Assembly (NCBI GenBank): GCA_964615775.1
Contig: CAZTQB010000003.1
Coordinates: 1-64,000, forward strand
Length of the DNA: 64,000 nucleotides
Direction: 5' to 3'
DNA from: JALHOM01 sp964615775
Lineage (GTDB): Bacteria > Patescibacteriota > Saccharimonadia > Saccharimonadales > 2-12-FULL-41-12
Below the pieces are notes generated by a model. That model worked only from the letters and a program-made list of their open reading frames with translations. It made no database searches and was not told where the DNA came from. Within the stretch, counting starts at the first letter, position 1; every line of letters begins with the position of its first letter. A program made the position numbers and the translations under genes. Below, one piece after another: positions 61,284-64,000 of this stretch.

Positions 61284-62567
61284 CTATCTTAAGTCTTCAA
61301 GTCCTTCAAAAGCTGTATGACTAGGATTGGTAGGATCAAACTTGCCTTGAGTAAGGTAGTCATGGATATCGTCGATACTATGGCCAGCGGCAAGCTTTTC
61401 ATTTATAAAGCCTACTACTTTTATATAGCCCTGGTAATAAGCGATATCTTTAGTAAATATAGCCTGAGTACCGTCAGCATTATCTTCGCCTTTACTGCCT
61501 CTATAGTAGCGAGCAACTTTTTTCCAGCACTTATCTTCAATTTTTTGATAGTCAACTTCTTTTTCTTTTTTTGATTCGGCTAAGATTGCTTCTGCACGGG
61601 CAACCATGAAAAGTTCACCGCGTGTCATTTGCTTGCCGTTTAAAGAACCTAAGGCAAACGCTATTAAGTGATAATGAACTGGATCTTTTTCGGAATAGTC
61701 TCCGGCTACTGCTTTTTCTGACAATGTAGCAAGCCCTTCCTCGGCATCGATATAATCAGGCAATCCTGTGCCGAGTAGTTTACCTTTCTTGTACCCATTC
61801 ACAGATCTTTTTACATGAGTTAATATTTCATGGGTAACTAGAAGTTTAAGTTGTTTTCTACTTACTGGTGGCTTATTTTTTGCTACGATAATCGTTTTTT
61901 CATCGGTATTGACAGCTGTGGATGTTCCTTCGCTTATGTCAACTTTCCAGTCGCTAAAACCGGGGTCATCATGGTGACTTAGCCAGTTTAGTACTTCCTC
62001 AAAGACTGTAGTTAAGTTTTCTGGGCCATTTTCATCACTATCTAGACCGTCGATATATTCAAAAATCTGACCATATCTACCTTGAAGTGATTCCCCGAGT
62101 TTTTCTATAACGGTGTTTTGGTCAATTTCTGTCTCAAATGTTTCTTCTGAACATTCCTTTAATTGGTCTGAGTAAAACTCTCTCAAAAAATTTACTTCTT
62201 TTTGTTGCTCTGGGCCAAAATTATCCAAATCATGGAGTCTTTTTCTGACAATATCTACAACTACCGCCTTATCAGGTTCGCCGTATAACTCAATTGATGC
62301 TTTGGTAAATTGTTCACGAGATTCTTTAGATGGTTGTCTGGTAAGCCTATCTGCATATCTGATTAGACCGCTGATAGCAACTTCACGAGCAGCAGCTTTC
62401 TCGGCAACTGGATCATTACTTCTGTTATATTTGTCCCACCGTTGTGCATCAAGAAATTCTTCTTGCAATGCGGCATCAGCTAAATGTGGTTGTCCTAAAG
62501 TTTCTAAGCCATGTCCAGTAACTGTAAATGCGTGTATGGGTTTTGGTTCGGGTATTCTTGATTTCAT
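61284..62567 (-). CDS. DUF1704 / MATCAP-like metallopeptidase
   Basis: A 427-residue protein. HEILTH (His246, Glu247, His251) followed by EEGLATLSEKA gives the HExxxH...EEGLA pattern of DUF1704 proteins, related to the tyrosine carboxypeptidase MATCAP. There is no signal peptide or membrane helix, so it is cytosolic. The substrate is unknown; removal of C-terminal residues from a partner protein is the known activity of the eukaryotic relatives. It is monocistronic and divergent from the RimK pair. Confidence 0.8.
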   Translation of the reverse strand: MKSRIPEPKPIHAFTVTGHGLETLGQPHLADAALQEEFLDAQRWDKYNRSNDPVAEKAAAREVAISGLIRYADRLTRQPSKESREQFTKASIELYGEPDKAVVVDIVRKRLHDLDNFGPEQQKEVNFLREFYSDQLKECSEETFETEIDQNTVIEKLGESLQGRYGQIFEYIDGLDSDENGPENLTTVFEEVLNWLSHHDDPGFSDWKVDISEGTSTAVNTDEKTIIVAKNKPPVSRKQLKLLVTHEILTHVKRSVNGYKKGKLLGTGLPDYIDAEEGLATLSEKAVAGDYSEKDPVHYHLIAFALGSLNGKQMTRGELFMVARAEAILAESKKEKEVDYQKIEDKCWKKVARYYRGSKGEDNADGTQAIFTKDIAYYQGYIKVVGFINEKLAAGHSIDDIHDYLTQGKFDPTNPSHTAFEGLEDLR

Positions 62568-62649
62568 ATACTATATTGTATCATAAAGTATCATATTTGT
62601 AAATATGGTGATATTGATTTTTTGATAAAAAAACACTATAATATATTTA

Positions 62650-63078
62650 ATGGATTCAAAAATAATTGGCATAATTGAAAATGTGGTTTTTCCTGATTTT
62701 GATAATCTAGAAATTGATGCAAAGATAGACACCGGAGCTTATACTGGGGCTCTACATAGCACCAACATACATGTAGAGAGAAAAAACGACAAAAAAGTAT
62801 TATTCTTTTCGCCATTTGATCATCCAGAAATTGTGCATAAGACCAACGATTTTAAAGTTGGCAATGTAAAAAGCTCTAATGGCCACATACAGGAGCGTTA
62901 TTTTATTAAAACTCGGGTAAATGTGAGAGGCAATATTTATCCAATTACGTTAACTCTAACTGATAGGTCGGAAATGAGATCACAACTACTAATAGGTCGA
63001 CGGTTTTTAGCAGCTTATGATTTTTTAGTTGACGTGAAGCAGACCTCTGGGATATCTTTAGCTGAAAAGGACGATTGA
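62650..63078 (+). CDS. Retropepsin-like protease associated with RimK (DUF785/RimB)
   Basis: A 142-residue aspartic-protease-like fold. The active-site strand is KIDTGAYTGALHS (Asp27-Thr-Gly), and a later flap region contains LLIGRRFLAAYDFLVDV. Family members pair with RimK and trim or remove glutamate tails. The promoter TTGATT (62614-62619), 17 bp, TATAAT (62637-62642) puts the ATG 7 nt downstream of the -10, i.e. leaderless. The stop is 2 bp before the rimK-like start. Confidence 0.88.
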   Translation: MDSKIIGIIENVVFPDFDNLEIDAKIDTGAYTGALHSTNIHVERKNDKKVLFFSPFDHPEIVHKTNDFKVGNVKSSNGHIQERYFIKTRVNVRGNIYPITLTLTDRSEMRSQLLIGRRFLAAYDFLVDVKQTSGISLAEKDD

Positions 63079-63080
63079 TT

Positions 63081-63983
63081 ATGAAGATAGCGATATTATC
63101 TAAAGGACCTGACAATTATTCAACCATGAGACTTAAGCAAGTTGCTGAGAATCGTGGACATGATGTAATGGTTATAAATTATGCAAAATGTTATGTGACT
63201 ATTCAGCGAGATGAGCCGGTGATTCGTTATATGGGCGAAGATATTTCAGGCTTTGACGCAATTATTCCGCGGATTGCTTCTAGCTTGACTAAATACGGTA
63301 CTGCAATGGTACGGCAATTTGAGGCACAAGGGTCATTTACGACCGCTAGCTCAATTGCAATTGCTCGTTCGAGAGACAAACTTAGGAGTATTCAAATTTT
63401 AGCTAAATCTGGTGTGAGTATCCCAAAAACTGTCTTTGCTCGTGACACTGCCGACTTGGATGATGTGATAGAACAGGCTGGCGGTACGCCGTTAATTATT
63501 AAGGTTGCTCGCGGTACTCATGGCAATGGTGTTGTACTGGCTGAGACTAAAAAAGCAGCTCAAGCTGTAATGCAGGCTTTTTATGTGGAGGGAGTGAGCT
63601 TTTTAGTACAGGAGTTTATTAAAGAGTCGGCCGGTACAGATATCAGGGCATTTGTAGTTGGTGGTAAGGTGGTGGCTAGCATGGAGCGTCAGAGCTTAGA
63701 TGATGACTTTCGATCTAACATACACCAAGGCGGCATGGGTAATCCAGTAAAACTGACTGATGAAGAGCGAAAGACTGCACAAAGAGCAGCAAAAGCTATG
63801 GGTCTACCAATCTGTGGTGTAGATATGATGCGTTCAGAAAGAGGGCCGTTAGTTTTGGAAGTAAATTCAAGTCCTGGTTTTGCGATAGAGAAAATGACTG
63901 GTAGAAATGTAGCCGAGAAAATAATTGAGTATGTAGAAAATAATGCTAAAGGACGTAGACGAAAAGACCGCGTTGGTGCGTAA
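63081..63983 (+). CDS. rimK: RimK-like ATP-grasp glutamate ligase
   Basis: A 300-residue ATP-grasp enzyme. An N-terminal MKIAILSKGP region precedes the ATP-grasp core LIIKVARGTHGNGVVLAE, FLVQEFIKESAGTDIRAFVVG, GVDMMRSERGPLVLEVNSSPGF. RimK adds glutamates to ribosomal protein S6 or makes poly-Glu. TTG 63075 overlaps the preceding stop, but ATG 63081 has AAGGA 9 nt upstream and gives the family-typical start. It is co-transcribed with the protease gene. Confidence 0.92.
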   Translation: MKIAILSKGPDNYSTMRLKQVAENRGHDVMVINYAKCYVTIQRDEPVIRYMGEDISGFDAIIPRIASSLTKYGTAMVRQFEAQGSFTTASSIAIARSRDKLRSIQILAKSGVSIPKTVFARDTADLDDVIEQAGGTPLIIKVARGTHGNGVVLAETKKAAQAVMQAFYVEGVSFLVQEFIKESAGTDIRAFVVGGKVVASMERQSLDDDFRSNIHQGGMGNPVKLTDEERKTAQRAAKAMGLPICGVDMMRSERGPLVLEVNSSPGFAIEKMTGRNVAEKIIEYVENNAKGRRRKDRVGA

Positions 63984-64000
63984 TAAATTTTTTATTTTTT

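Overview
The window looks like a piece of a small, AT-rich patescibacterial (CPR) chromosome, most likely Candidatus Saccharibacteria (TM7). This is inferred from compact gene packing, many small secreted or single-pass proteins, an archaeal-type aspartyl-tRNA synthetase, a ComEC/secreted-nuclease locus, frequent leaderless promoters and TGA behaving as a stop codon. I have no database match to confirm the taxon. There are no rRNA genes, insertion sequences, prophages or CRISPR arrays.

Layout. 1-1.4 kb: a tandem family of small membrane-anchored proteins plus a decayed third copy. 1.5-8.8 kb: a large secreted SGNH hydrolase, then envelope-glycan genes (GT4 glycosyltransferase, polyprenyl-P sugar-1-P transferase, GtrA, UppP) and a LexA-type DNA-binding protein without a protease domain. 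8.8-10.1 kb: a compact cobalamin-type riboswitch in front of a zinc-ribbon protein of unknown function. 10.1-27.2 kb: transport, redox, AspRS, MscS, MurC-like ligase, MFS, ABC exporter and Dus genes with several orphan membrane proteins. 27.5-30.8 kb: tRNA-Ile2, an FtsB-like protein, a His-rich secreted protein and a two-component system. 30.8-34.8 kb: secreted HNH nuclease, ComEC and a lamin-tail-domain surface protein, read here as a DNA-uptake locus. 34.8-39.5 kb: Y-family polymerase, rhodanese, glycosidase, bactofilin-like membrane protein and a Gly/Val/Ala repeat protein.

39.7-40.75 kb is gene-poor and RNA-rich: tRNA-fMet, a GC-rich small-RNA candidate with its own promoter and terminators, and a self-contained transcription unit of about 370 nt with a near-consensus promoter, a structured leader, a duplicated ribosome-binding motif, a 28-codon ORF and a terminator. 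40.8-50.7 kb holds a PLD-like protein, tRNA-Met, nucleotide-sanitising enzymes, TilS, FtsH, MurJ, LepA, a guanylate-kinase-like protein and a Nudix hydrolase.

50.7-57.7 kb is the heat-shock cluster hrcA-grpE-(HD hydrolase)-dnaK ... dnaJ. It carries four CIRCE operators, and in three of them the -35 box sits inside the CIRCE spacer. 57.7-61 kb contains two secreted polysaccharide-lyase-like proteins that share an apparently identical 863-bp segment but carry different C-terminal modules. The window ends with a pilin-like microprotein, a DUF1704 metallopeptidase-like protein and a retropepsin-like/RimK ATP-grasp pair.

Themes: surface and secreted proteins suited to a host-attached lifestyle, salvage and scavenging functions, and two start-site classes, one with strong Shine-Dalgarno sequences and one with a -10 box only 6-8 nt before the start codon. 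The observations most likely to be new are the riboswitch-controlled orphan gene (8.8-10.1 kb), the 370-nt RNA/micro-ORF unit (40.3-40.75 kb) and the duplicated lyase cassette.
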